A DNA stretch of 64,000 nt from Magicicada septendecula (lineage: Eukaryota; Arthropoda; Insecta; Hemiptera; Cicadidae): the NCBI GenBank assembly GCA_034769895.1, contig CM068370.1, forward strand, positions 44,442,844 through 44,506,843, given 5' to 3'. Each line of letters opens with the position of its first letter. Within the stretch, counting starts at the first letter, position 1. The translations under genes were made by a program, and so were the position numbers. Under the pieces are notes generated by a model. It did no database searches. It saw nothing but the letters and a program-made list of their open reading frames with translations, and was not told the DNA's origin. Of this stretch, positions 11,050-24,114 are shown one piece after another.

Positions 11050-11076
11050 TAAAATCCAATAACCCTTTACTGCTCC
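11028..11076 (+). promoter_or_regulatory. Gag-pol -1 frameshift cassette of element A
   Basis: The heptamer TTTAAAC (11028-11034) is read as T TTA AAC in the gag frame, the canonical X XXY YYZ slippery form also used by coronaviruses. Pol lies in the -1 frame. Four nt downstream begins a strong hairpin: GGAGGCAGTAA (11039-11049) pairs with TTACTGCTCC (11067-11076) with one bulge and a 17-nt loop. The heptamer, spacing and hairpin are conserved in element B at 29936-29980. Programmed -1 frameshifting is known in the Ty3/gypsy group; use here is inferred. Confidence 0.75.
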
Positions 11077-14000
11077 AATCTGCTGGGTTTAATCAAGTAG
11101 GTATGAATGTGAAGAAAAACAGAAAAAATTTTACCATAATATACAGCAATTATTTAAAGGATATCCGTAAGGAGCTATTAGAAGAAAGTGAGCTTAATAT
11201 TAAAAATAATGATAATGAAATAATATACATAATCGCAGAAATTGAAGGTATTTCTGTTCCTATAATGATAGACACTGGAGCCAATGTCTCCATAATAAAT
11301 CGAAATGAATTGGACCGGATACAGCAGGAATGCCACAAAAACTTACCGGTACTACCTATTAATAACATTGTACTTGTAGGAGCTACCGGCCGACAGAACA
11401 AGACCATAAGAAGGCAGGTATCCCTCAATGTCAAAAGTCAGGGCATTAGTGTGGACATGATATTTCTTGTTGCAGCCGGATTACCTTTCAACATCATGAT
11501 AGGATGCGACATATTGCGCCGAAACTCAGCAATTATCGACTTGTGCCGAGGAAGGGTATCACTCTTTGCTGAAGGTTCAACCTGGATAGCCAATTTAACT
11601 GATAACAAGACTTTAGACTCCAAACGACTTCTCGACCACCAAAATAAGGTGAATTACTTATCCAACCACCCAACAAACAACAAGCCAGTACATCAAGATC
11701 CGGAGGAAGACCTATGGAAACAAAAGATCCAAGAGATACGTAACTTCCAGTGCCACAATACTAATGAGCAACTAACGGAAGACCAGCGGAATCAATTGGT
11801 AGAAATATATGAGAAATATCGAGCTGTATTTTCTGACGAACCTGGAAAGATCCGGAACTACCAATGTTCCATACGATTCAGAGAACCGGTAGAATTCAAC
11901 CGAAAGTCATACCCAATCTTTGAAAGAAGCCGTACGATCAGAGATCCAGAATAAGATCCGTAGAGATATCATCGAGAGCAGTCAATCGCCATACACTAGC
12001 CCAATTGTGGCCATACAAAAGAAAAATGGGAAGGTAAGACTTTGCCTTGACGCTCGGGAGATAAATAAGATGATAATAAACGATCGTACCTCACCTGGCA
12101 AAATTGATGAAATTTTGAAGAGGTTCCACGGAACACGATTCATTACCACTTGGGATACGGTGTGCGGCTATTGGCAAGTGGAGTTGCACCCAGCAAGCCG
12201 GCAATATATGGCGTTCATCTTCGAAGGGCGCAATTATCAGTTTAAGAGATTGCCCTTCGGGTTGGTTAATTCAGTAGCTGTTTTTGTCGCCTGTATGGAT
12301 CATATACTAGGACCAGAAGCGCTCCAATTCACAACTGTCTATGTTGATGATCTCCTAATAACATCAACCAGCTGGGAGGAACACTGTTATCGTGTGGAGT
12401 ATGTTTTGAAGAAGCTTGCTGAAAATAATGTCACCCTTAAACTGGACAAGTCCAAGCTTATAGCTAAAGAAGTTCAATTCCTGGGTTTCCAGCTAAACAG
12501 TCAAGGAATAACACCATCAACAGAAAAGGTAGACGCCATACAACGATTCCCTACACCAAAAAACAGAAGGCAACTACAATCATTTTTGGGCCTATGTAAC
12601 TATTATAGGAAGTTCCAGAATAATTATTCCGAACTAACAGCCCAGTTTCAGTACCAGTTATCGTCTAAGAATAAATGGCGATGGGGTCAAGAACAAGACG
12701 AGACCTTCAAATCAATTAAAGAGAAATTCTTAGATGCAGTAATGCTCAACCATCCAGATTTTAACCGACCCTTCTTTCTAAACTGTGACGCTAGTAATAT
12801 TAGCTTGGGTTCAACACTGTACCAAGAAGATGAAAGTGGAAACCATCTAGTAGTGAGCTTTGCTAGCAGAACCCTTAACCAGTGTGAGAAGAACTATAAT
12901 GTGACGGAAAAAGAACTGCTAAGTGTAGTCTTTGCCTGCGGGAAGTTTCGGACGTATATCCTCGGATATCCGGTGACCGTCCGAACAGATCACAAGTCAA
13001 TATCATTTCTAAGAAGATGCAAATTAAGCCATGGTAGATTGACCAGATGGGTACTCGCCCTACAGGAATACGATATACAGTGGGAGTATGTTCCTGGAAG
13101 TAAAAATGTAGTAGCCGACGTATTGTCAAGAGTGAATCTAGAAGAACAAACATTCGAAGGCGAAAAGGAGAGCATTTTGAAAATCTATAATATTATTAAG
13201 GACAGATCTGATTTAGAGAAGATAGTGCAGGACATCAGCAAACACCAGCAGTCCGATCCGAAGTTAAACTCTATTAAACTTCGTCTCTCCAACCAAGATG
13301 ACACAATAAACAAATTTTATTGTATACATAATGGGATTTTATTTATCAAGACATCCCTTGACGAAGACGTTTGGAAGATCATGATCCCTACTACAATCGA
13401 AAAGGATATCATCCTGGACTATCACCTACGATACGGTCACATGGGAGCCATGAAGGTGATCAAGGCAATAGAAGAGAATTGTCACATAAAAAGTATCAAT
13501 AGAAAAACTAGAAACTACCTTAAAACCTGTATGATATGTCAATTGGTGAAAACCAACAATGAAAGAAAGGAAGGTATGATGATACCGATGACCTCACAAG
13601 CCAAACTGGAAAAGGTCTTTCTGGACATATGTGGTCCATTTCCCCGCAGTGGCGGACGCCATCGATACAAGTATATTGTTATTATGATGGATCATTTTAC
13701 AAAATTTACAAAACTATACCCTGTGAACAGAGCCACCACTCTGAAGGCTCTAGAAATAATAACAAATCATTACATTCCAGAGGTAGGAAGCCCGACATCC
13801 ATAATCACCGACCATGGAACGCAATTTAAGGGTTGGCGGTGGAGAAACACTCTGAATACATTGGGCATTAAGACATACAAGACGTCTGTCTACCACCCCA
13901 GCAGCAATCCAGCGGAGAGGGTACTGCGAGAGGTCGGAAGAATATTACGGACTTATTGCTATAACCAACAAAAGAAGTGGCAAGAATATTTATTAGCGAC

Positions 14001-14430
14001 TGAAGAATTCCTTAATTTGTCATATCACACCGCTATTGGTACCACGCCATACACGGCGATGTATGAAAGACCACCTCCGAGGGAAATACAAGACATAATA
14101 GAGTTCCCCAGGAGTCAAGAATACAAGTTCAATCGAATCAGATTCTACAATAAATTGGCTGAAGACCAGGAAAGGCGCAAGAACAAATATCAAAAGGCTG
14201 TTAAGAAAATAATAAGATATGAAGTCGGAGAAAAGGTACTGCTAAAAAACAGGGAATTACCCAGTACTTTGGAAGGCATTACCAAAAAGTTATTACTGCT
14301 GTATACCGGCCCATACCTGATTATTAAAAACAATAACAACAATACATATGTATTAAAGGATATCATTTCGAAGAAAGTAAAAGGAACTTATAATCAGTTA
14401 TCCATTAAAAAATATTTGGAGGACTCATAG
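11034..14430 (+). pseudogene. pol region of element A: protease, RT, RNase H, integrase (broken)
   Basis: Domains in order: aspartic protease with IDTGAN near 11270 and GCDIL near 11500; reverse transcriptase with LDAREIN, LPFGL and YVDDLL (about 11950-12600, YVDD near 12340); RNase H with NCDAS near 12785 and the DVLSR end near 13120; integrase with an HH-CC zinc finger (YHLRYGH...CMICQ, about 13420-13540), a DDE core (LDICGPF near 13620, TDHGTQF near 13807, NPAERVLRE near 13906) and a GPY/F-type C-terminus (YEVGEKVLLK to YTGPY, about 14220-14330). The order with integrase last defines Ty3/gypsy. Expressed in the family as a Gag-Pol fusion by frameshifting. Broken in this copy. Confidence 0.9.
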
Positions 14431-14449
14431 TTGTGAGTTAAAACTATTA

Positions 14450-15759
14450 GAAGAAATTGTGAATTTTCAAAAACTAATTACCAAATTCAAAAATCCGTAA
14501 GTACAACTTACACCAAATATTCGAACAATTGTGAATGATACAAAAAGAATTTTGATAAAGATAATAATTACAAAAATTCAAAAAATTAGTAAGCACATCT
14601 TACACCAAGTATCAGAAAGAATATTGTGAACAAAATAAGAATTTTGATGAGAATAAAAAAATTTACAAAATTCAAAAATTAGTAAGAACAACTTACACCA
14701 AGTATCAGAAAGAATATTGTGAACAAAATAAGAATTTTGGTAAGAATAAAAAAAAAAAATTATTACCAAATTCAAAAATCCATAAGTACAACTTACACCA
14801 AATATCAGAAAGAATATTGTGATGAAAAAAGAATTTTGATAATAATAAAACTACAAAATTCAAAAATCAGTAAGTACAACTTACACCAAATATCTGAAAG
14901 AATATTGTGAACAAAATAAGAATTTTGGTAAGAATAAAAAATTACCAAATTCAAAAATCCGTAAGTACAACTTACACTAGATATCTGAAAGAATATTGTG
15001 AACAAAATAAGAATTTTGATAAGAAAAAAAACTACAAAATTCAAAAAATGAGTAAGCACAACTTACACCAAATCATTTGAAGGACTATTATGAACGAAAA
15101 AAGAATTTTGATAAATAAATAATTACCAAATTCAAAAATATAGTAAGAACAACTTACACCAAATATTCGAACGATTGTGAATGATGAAAAAAGAATTTTG
15201 ATAAATAGATAATTACCAAATTCAAAAATCCGTAAGTACAACTTACACCAAATATTCGAACAATTGTGAATGATGAAAAAAGAATTTTGGTAAGAATAAA
15301 AAATTACCAAATTCCAAAAATCAGTAAGCACAACTTACACCAAATATTCGAACAATTGTGAATGATACAAAAAGAATTTTGATAAAGATAATAATTACAA
15401 AAATTCAAAAATCAGTAAGCACAACTTACACAAAACATTTAAAAGATTATTGTGACTAAATAAAAGGAATTTTGAACATAATAAGCTTCAAAATTCAAAA
15501 GCAATAGTAAGTACAAGCTACACAAATATTCAAAGACTATTATGCAAGTAAAAAGAATTTGGATGCAGATAATAATTGTCCAAATTCAAAATAATTAGTA
15601 AGTACCACTTACACAAACATTCAAAGACTATTATGAATGCAAAAAGAATTTTGAGGAATAATAATTTCAAAATTCAAAACAATAATAAGTACAACTTATA
15701 CCAAAATATTTGAAAAACAACTATGAACAAGAAAGAATGTAGTTGAATAAAAATGTCTA

Positions 15760-15760
<1 letters not shown>
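14450..15760 (+). repeat. 90-bp tandem repeats, about 14 copies, 3' of pol
   Basis: A unit of about 90 bp recurs from the end of pol to 15760: CAAATTCAAAAATC, GTAAGTACAACTTACACC, a short spacer, AAAGAATTTTGATAA. In most copies GTAAGT-ACA-ACTTAC forms a perfect 6-bp inverted repeat around three bases. Copies begin near 14499, 14588, 14680, 14781, 14871, 14960, 15050, 15141, 15229, 15322, 15412 and then more diverged ones. It is absent from element B, which has other tandem repeats in the same place. Confidence 0.9.

Positions 15761-15764
<4 letters not shown>

Positions 15765-15792
<28 letters not shown>
15765..15792. repeat. 28-bp poly(A) tract inside element A
   Basis: An uninterrupted run of 28 A residues at the end of the 90-bp repeat tract. 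It is not next to the LTR, so it is not the polypurine tract. It may be simple slippage growth or the scar of a retroposed tail. Confidence 0.8.
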
Positions 15793-15793
<1 letters not shown>

Positions 15794-16764
15794 ATTAAAC
15801 TCACATCATTACTCATACAAATGATGAGAAATAACTCTGAAATATGAAAAAAGATTTTGTAAGAAAGAGATACAAAATTCTAAGGGAGAAAGGAAAACAG
15901 AATGTCATATGACTTAATCGAACAAATTAACCAAACTCACAAAGAAAATAATTTAATAAAAATGGAACAATGAAGAAGGACCAGCTCACTAAAGACCAAA
16001 TAGTGAGACCAAAAAACAAAAAAACCTGATATTAATAATGATAATGCTGTTACAACAACCACTGTTATAGTGAAAGTGATAAAGAATTAATTCATGTTAT
16101 ACCATGAGCAATAAAAGTAACTCAATGGATACCAGATGGTAGAAGGAGTAAATATAAATACTACTTACTATGCAAACATGATGAAATGTATATGATACCA
16201 CATACCTAAACCACCTAATATGGATAAGCTTTAAGAGAAAAGAAGAGTCAAGTGTATAAAAGTATTAATTAATATAACGTATTATGAAGTGAAGAATCTA
16301 AAGATGTTTATTTTAGTCAAAAATGACTACTTTTACTGTTTATTTATTTTTATGACTGGATGTAGAAAATGCCATCAGTCTTATGTGTTGAGCAGAGATG
16401 ATAATACCTCTGGACTCAATTGAAGTATTTGGACAGCAGGGATTGAAGCCAAAAGTGCCACTCTGAACTGTTCCAATTAATTTGTTAGGGAATGTTAGGG
16501 AGTAAACATACTGGTGAGGAAGCACCAAATAAGAAGGAATATAAAATGATAATGTTATACACAAGATTGAAGATCACTTATCAATGAAAAAAGAAACTAA
16601 TGAAGGAGATACACATCAGCTGAGAGGAAGCAATGGTGGAAAAAGAAGGTATATAAAGTGAAAACATGTAATCACGGAGAAAATGTAAATACAAAAGAAT
16701 TAGTAGTAATTATTTCATCCATACAGAGTATGATCTGAACTAATCACTTTTACAGGAGAGCATA
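15793..16764 (+). other. 3' untranslated region and polypurine tract of element A
   Basis: About 970 bp with no convincing reading frame and no env-like sequence. It ends with the purine tract AGGAGAG (16754-16760) and CATA directly before the 3' LTR. Element B ends the same way (GGAGAGG then CATA), so this is very probably the plus-strand priming site. Confidence 0.75.
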
Positions 16765-19700
16765 TGTAACATAACAAAATTATCACACTAAACGTTTGAA
16801 TTAATGTTACATGAATAAAAGAGAAAGTTCCATAGTGAGTGAGAAGAATAAATTGTTTAAGGATTACACTAGAAACTGTATAATTAAGTCTATAAAATGT
16901 TAATAAAAATGGAAGATAATAAAGAAAACCATTAATTAAAATAACCTACTATGAAAAAACCAGTTAAACCAGCAGTATACCCAGTAGATTGGGGAAGCAG
17001 TACAAAAAGGGAAGGACCATAAAAAAGGAAATAATCTGTCATGAAACCATTTTAATAAGGAAACTACTAATGTGATATTTGAAGAAGGGACGAAACATAT
17101 CAAGATTCCAACAAGGAAACCAGAAACAGGAAGAGATATGCCAAAACAAAATGTTAATCATATAATAAATACCATGAGACAAAATTGAAACCGATATAGG
17201 TAAACCCCAAACAAGTTACAAGATACAATACTATAAAAACAAATTGTATATTAGTTGTAAGTGTAACATGTCAAAAAATATGTCAAAAGAGACTACCATA
17301 GAGTAGAACTCACTAAAAAGACTACCAGAGTGTAGAATACAATAAAGTGAAGTGAGATAACAAAATTAAGGAACTACAGAGTGTACAGTGAGAAACATAG
17401 TTAAAAAATCTATGGAAAAATCTTCAATGAGGTTTAAGTATTATAAAAAGACTACCATGAGTGTAGAATAATAATAATAAAACCATTGAAATGAAAGACG
17501 GTCTAAGGACTGACAACATTACTAGTAATAAGAGTTTTAAATTAGATATAAGAAGGACTATTACATATAAAATGTTTTCTTTAATTATAACTAAATAAAT
17601 GGTGAGGACAAAAATACCAAAGGACAGTTCATAACTGAAGGTATGCCTAATATTAAGATGTTTATTATTTATTATTAATTAAATAATATTTTAGATGTAA
17701 GGTGTAAATAGATACACGAGGTTTTTTATCACAGTTAAAGTGTTTTCATAAGAATAATACATACACAAGACAGTTAGTGACTGACAGTGTTACTAGTAAT
17801 AGGAGTTTTTTATGTTTTCTAATTAAATTATGTCTAGGATAAGCTATGTTGTTATCATTTGATGATACAGAAAAAAATAATAGGAATAAGATGTTTTTGT
17901 TAAAATTAGGTGATATATGGAAAATAGTTGATAATAAGATGTTTTCGTTAAAATTAGGCATAAGATGTTCATGTTATGGTTCAATGATGTTATTAGTATA
18001 AAGAAAGTTTAGTAGATACAAGATATTCTATTGTAATTAAAATCATGTCATTTAATTTTCCATTGTGTAAGTCAGAGAGGCAAGTAGGGCATAAAAATGT
18101 AATAGTTTTATTCAAATCAGTAAACCATGTATAATGTACAAACAGACCCACCAAGACACTATGTTTGTAAACACAGAATGGCCTATAAACCAAAAAAACT
18201 ATCTATCAAAGAATTAATCTATGTAATAGGAATAGAATTCAATACATACAATACAGAAATTGAAAATATAATTAATACAGATACAGTTAATAGCAAATAG
18301 AATGACAAAAGAAAGAAAACTAACTTCTTTTGGAAACAGTCAAAAATAGGCTTATGATAGTAATCAAATCAGACTAAACAGCAAATTAATCAATATTGAA
18401 ATGTTTTAATAACCAAATTATTAACAACAAAGTAATTACGGAGTTATTAGGTGTATTCCATGGAAATATTATACCGAAAAAACAAATAAAAACCTTTAAA
18501 ACACTGAATTTGTACAAAATATGAGACATACAATAATTATATAAAATTGTAATTTTTGGGCTTAAATGAGTTTGAAACAAACCCAGCTATATATCAAAAG
18601 ATGTAAAATTAAATAATCAATATTACTGAATAGTTAGATTCATGTAAAATTAAGAAATATTTGAAATACAGTAAAAAATAAGAAAACTTGTTATGTATAG
18701 TTAGATAGTGAAACAAGTCTTAGACAGATATTTTATAATTAAACAATATGAAGAGGAAAAAGACATACCACAAATTGCCCTAAAACGACGACGTTGCGTC
18801 GTTTAGTCTATTGTTAATCGCAAAGCTGAACAGTTGAAAAATGTATTAGTGGAGTTTTGAAAACCAAATAATTTATATTAAAACCAAGTGTGGTTATGTG
18901 GCGTGTAACGGAGATGAACTAACAAGTGAATAATATTATCTATCTATGTCTAACACTTCACAAGTTTCCAAAAACACAGAATAACACCATAAAACTTAAC
19001 GCCAGAAATCGACAGCCATTTGAACAAATTTTGGAACGAATTCACAAAGAACCAACACACATATTTGAACATCACACTACACAAGAGATCCATCCAGAAT
19101 TCGACATCGCAGACGACGAGGGGACATTCAACACAATATTTTGGACCAACACCACTTTGCAGAAAAAGGGAACATCGTTTTATTTCTGTGGGAGAAGATC
19201 TTCAATTCCAACGGCGTCATAGCAGTTAAAACGAGCAGACGGCGGCCATTGCTGAATTTCTATACAGACGATCGACCAGTGCTGCCTGGAGCAGAGTGAC
19301 GTCATTTCTTCGACTTGGTTCGAAATTTAAATAATTTCTTTCTAATTGACAATTGTAATAATAATTCTGTTCTATTTCAGATATTAACATTTAGTTTAAG
19401 AATACCTGTTAAATGTATCTTGTTCCTTGCCCTCTGACCATTTCGATTCGTTAAAAGAACCATAAATTTAAACTTGTAAAAAATATATTTGTTAATCTTT
19501 CTCACTGCCGACTGTGGCGAATATTAGCCAGTGCCTGGGACATGCGCAGTTTGACTGGCGCACAATTTTGAATGAATAATCGCAAATCAGTATTCAGTTA
19601 CCAGCATTGTTTTATTTCTACTATTAATGTTATTATTATTTTTTTTATTAAGCAAAAACATAATTCACATTGAGAGAATAGATATAGGAGGAAATTACAA

Positions 19701-20275
19701 ACTCAAATAATTAATTAATTATCAATTAATTAAATTAAATTATTCAGTCAAATTCGATACAAGCACAAGAAAAAATATTTGCAAAATTTTTAAAGTTTGA
19801 TATATTTGTTATTTATCAATCCAACACACTTAGTTATAACATATTCTTATCATCAATATCTTTATATCTTGTTTATTATTACACTTGAATTTATATTACC
19901 CTTTGACTAGCCTAACCAGTGGGACTTTAAGGAGACAGACTGATCCAGTGATAAACAAAATATTAATACATATCAACACATATCAACATATTTCAATTAT
20001 AATTATATTTTTATTTTTATTTGTAATATTTGTATTTATATTACAAATTGGCGTTTCCAACGAGGAGATTAGTAAAACGCATATCAATTTTATTTTTATT
20101 TTTATTTGTAATATTTTAATTATATTACAAATTGGCTTGCCCAACTAGTGGGGCTAAAGGGAGAGCACAATACCTTGGTTAGCACCAAAGATATACACAC
20201 AATATCTTTCTACACAATTCCATTATTTAATATAAATTTTTATTTTTATATTTGTAATATTTTAAATATATTACA
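16765..20275 (+). repeat. 3' LTR of element A (3,511 bp)
   Basis: Nearly identical copy of 5217-8728: about eight substitutions and one 1-bp length change. It carries the same hairpin, CRE-type site and primer-site-like modules. It is followed by ATATATATAT, which matches the microsatellite before the 5' LTR. Confidence 0.95.
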
Positions 20276-20980
20276 ATATATATATTGCAACGATACGTTT
20301 AGCATAAGTATATGTATCAACCCTGACTGAGGTATGATAACATACGAAAGCACGTATGAAATATATAAGATGTATTTAATAAAAAATAATGTAATAAATA
20401 TAAGTTAGATATAAGAAATAATGTAAGAAATAAACGTAGTATTTAATTTTAAATAAGTTAAATATTGTAAGTAAGCATGCATATGGAATCACATAGCTTA
20501 GTTGGTTTTTAAACGTAACGAAGGGGAGAAAATGACACGCACTGACCGGCAGAGGTGACGTCAAAACGACATGCGGCCTCCTGTGTATCAGTCCGCGCGC
20601 GCGCGCGCGTGTGTGTGTACATGTATAAACGACAGACAAGTTGAATTATGCAAACGAGGGTGGAAGATTTTACACAGTTTTTTAAGTACTGAACGTGAAC
20701 CAGAAGTCACACGAATCAGCGACGCATGGCGCTTCAGTTTGGCGTTAAGTGGTCATTAATCGTGGGAACCGTTCAGACACCGTGTGAAATTTTGCCATAA
20801 CTGCCATAATTTACACAGCGTAACATTCATAATTTGCATAAACAAAGTTTAATATTATACCGAACGATTGGTGAAATAATATTTATAAAAAAGTGTGCGC
20901 TTCATAGAAAGACGCGTAGGTTGAAAGTAACGATTAAACCGACGCGCCGACCTGTTCAATGTTGTCAAAACAGTTTCCAA
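20276..20980. other. AT-rich flank with a GC/GT microsatellite
   Basis: No gene is recognised. The right-hand remnant of the AT microsatellite is at 20276-20285. A short alternating tract (GC repeats running into GT repeats, about 20592-20618) could form left-handed DNA. Small reading frames here overlap the simple repeat and look like noise. Confidence 0.5.
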
Positions 20981-21004
20981 CAGGAATTTCAACGACGGCA
21001 GCAG

Positions 21005-21067
21005 TATAAAACCCCAGCTAGCGACACACTCTTTCTCAGATGATACTCAGATAAAGCTCAGATAGTA
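21005..21067 (+). promoter_or_regulatory. Possible core promoter: TATA box, initiator, three 11-bp repeats
   Basis: TATAAAA lies at 21005-21011. An insect-type initiator CTCAGAT follows with its A at 21038, 33 bp downstream, an ideal spacing. From 21035 the motif CTCAGAT repeats three times at 11-bp intervals (CTCAGATGATA, CTCAGATAAAG, CTCAGATAGTA). It could be a host promoter or the promoter of an unrecognised transposon; the downstream sequence does not settle it. Confidence 0.4.
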
Positions 21068-21451
21068 CGCGACATCCACGCATCTCGATACCGTAAATTT
21101 TACAAAGTTTTAATAATGTTTTAAACGGTATTCAATAACGTGAAATGCGATGGAACCGGCTTTACATCGGTGCAAGTATTAATGAACAAGAGTGATTTTT
21201 AAAAAGACGATACTAATGAATCTACGAGAGTTGTAACTACGATGAAATTCGAGAAGTCTACATAGAACTTCTAGACATCTACGAGCGATAAGAAAAGAAG
21301 AGGAGAGGAGCTAGAACAAGAAGACGAGAGGACGCAGGCACAGCCACATGCAGCTACATCCAGCCGTACATCATCACGACTAGAGGTCCACGTCAGAACT
21401 CAGCATCCAGGAGGCGGAGCGAGGAATTTCAACGACGCAGAGACAGAGAAG

Positions 21452-21592
21452 ATGACACCGAAGAGGATCAACAAACTCGAGAGTACAGATGACGGTAACG
21501 ACAAAGTTAAATGGTTGCAGAAAAATGCAGGTGAAGTCAGACATTTATTTAATATTATAAATGACCCTGAGGTCTATCGAAAAAAGCTCTAG
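21452..21592 (+). CDS. Unassigned short ORF, 46 residues
   Basis: ATG at 21452 opens a 46-codon frame: MTPKRINKLESTDDGNDKVK, then a lysine- and glutamate-bearing stretch ending DPEVYRKKL. It is charged and coding-like, unlike the surrounding AT-rich sequence, and lies about 410 bp downstream of the possible promoter at 21005. No family is recognised. Upstream ATGs exist in the leader, so translation from this one is uncertain. It may be an exon, the start of a decayed transposon gene, or chance. The phrase GGAATTTCAACGACG occurs both at about 20979 and 21423, which hints at a local duplication. Confidence 0.25.
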   Translation: MTPKRINKLESTDDGNDKVKWLQKNAGEVRHLFNIINDPEVYRKKL

Positions 21593-23033
<1,441 letters not shown>

Positions 23034-23048
23034 ATGTAAATTATATGT

Positions 23049-23273
23049 GGCGGCTCAGTAGACCAGTGGGTATGGCACCGGGCTGCTAATCTAGAGGTCC
23101 CGGGTTCGATTCCCGGGCCAGCACCATAAAAATCAAGGTGCGTTTTTCAGCCCCCAGGTCGACTCAGCCTGTTGAAAATGAGTACCTGGGATAACATCCT
23201 GCGGATAATAATGGGAGGCTGAAGCACTCCCTTCTTTGTATGCCGTTCGGTGGTACACATGGAAGCCATATAT
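23049..23273 (+). mobile_element. tRNA-derived SINE with intact 15-bp target duplication
   Basis: The first 77 bp look like a tRNA: A-box-like GGCTCAGTAGACC near 23051, anticodon region CTGCTAATC matching tRNA-Ser(GCT), and a perfect B box GGTTCGATTCC near 23104, ending CCAGCACCA. A 145-bp body follows. It includes GGTCGACTCAGCC and ATGAGTACCTGGG, reminiscent of core domains shared among invertebrate SINEs (name not certain). The element is bracketed by ATGTAAATTATATGT (23034-23048) and ATGTAAATTGTATGT (23274-23288), a 15-bp target duplication with one mismatch. SINEs of this kind are copied by RNA polymerase III and mobilised by a LINE. Confidence 0.88.
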
Positions 23274-23341
23274 ATGTAAATTGTATGTCTTATTTGTATG
23301 TTTTATCACTGATAAAGTTACGTACATTTAATCGTGGCAAG

Positions 23342-24114
23342 CAGCGGTGTCCCTAGCCCTTTATTAGGATGGAGCGAGAATCCCGTTCGGCGCCCCTTGG
23401 TCGACACCTTTTGCTCAATTATAACTCAATTTCTGTTAAGTAAAACACCAACTTTTCAAAAATCAATACGTTTATTGAACCAAAATTAAGTTGCTATTCA
23501 TATTGCACTCTTCCTGCAACATAAACAAAATTACTATTAATTAGTATTTGGTATTTAACATTTGGATCAGTTTGAATAATTCTAAAACTAAAAACTAATC
23601 AGATAACATAATAAAAAAAAACTGGAACATCGATATTCTATGTAATATTTTACGTACTACTGTGATAATGATAATAAAAATAATAAATAAATACTAAAAA
23701 CTCTATGTACCTAATTATAAAGGGATCGTGCAAGGCCATCAGTTGTGAAGAAGACCGAGATTTTATGCAAACGTGCTCGCTTAATCGTATTATTAATGTC
23801 GCTAAAAATAAATTTAAATAAAATTTACCCTCCTTGCTTTGGCACTTGCAGATTTTGGTAATTAAACCCACATTCGAAATGGATTGAGCAATATCATTTT
23901 CAATTGATAAAATTTCCAGATTTGACAATTTTTCCTGGGCCATTGTTGATCTTAGGTATGTTGTTATTAGTTATAGTTTACTAATAAACAAGTAAACTAA
24001 TAAACAAAAAGGCGCCAACAAAATTTTATGTTTTTCACAATCAGATTTTGGCGCCGCTCCTCACCCGGCGCCTAGAGCGGTCGCTCCTCTCGCTCTACCC
24101 CAGGGCCGGCCCTG
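23342..24114 (-). mobile_element. Deleted hAT DNA transposon (773 bp)
   Basis: The terminal inverted repeats are imperfect: CAGCGGTGTCCCTAG at the left and, on the minus strand at the right, CAGGGCCGGCCCTGG. They share GAGCGAG and GGCGCC further in. The element is flanked by GTGGCAAG (23334-23341) and TTGGCAAG (24115-24122), an 8-bp target duplication with one mismatch, the hallmark of hAT. Most of the transposase is deleted. Confidence 0.82.
23650..23943 (-). pseudogene. hAT transposase C-terminal remnant
   Basis: A 97-residue minus-strand frame starts MAQEKLSNLEILSIENDI, which fits the conserved C-terminal dimerisation segment of hAT transposases (family form ...RLSxLALLSIEND...). The rest of the frame is AT-rich and does not resemble the family, so homology covers only about the first 25 residues. 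The zinc finger and catalytic core are absent. The methionine here is internal to the family domain, so it is not a real start. Non-functional remnant. Confidence 0.7.

Larger units (their letters stand above)
5217..20275 (+). mobile_element. Element A: full-length Ty3/gypsy LTR retrotransposon, broken
   Basis: A complete 15-kb element: 5' LTR, primer site, gag, pol, a long repeat-bearing 3' region, purine tract and 3' LTR. Domain order protease, RT, RNase H, integrase identifies Ty3/gypsy rather than copia. No env-like frame is seen. The LTRs start TGTAAC and end ATTACA and differ at only about nine places over 3.5 kb, so insertion was recent (probably well under a few million years; inference from usual insect rates). 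The coding part is broken, with about four breaks, so this copy is a fossil even though its LTRs are young. It is inserted in an AT microsatellite. Confidence 0.95.

Noticed and set aside
14578-15331. Antisense frames with repeated Tyr/Phe-rich units in the 90-bp array of element A
   Set aside because: Translation of the tandem repeat itself; breaks in register between copies and no domain.
23049-23126. A functional tRNA-Ser(GCT) gene
   Set aside because: The stems are imperfect, the sequence continues directly into a SINE body, and target duplications bracket the whole 225 bp.
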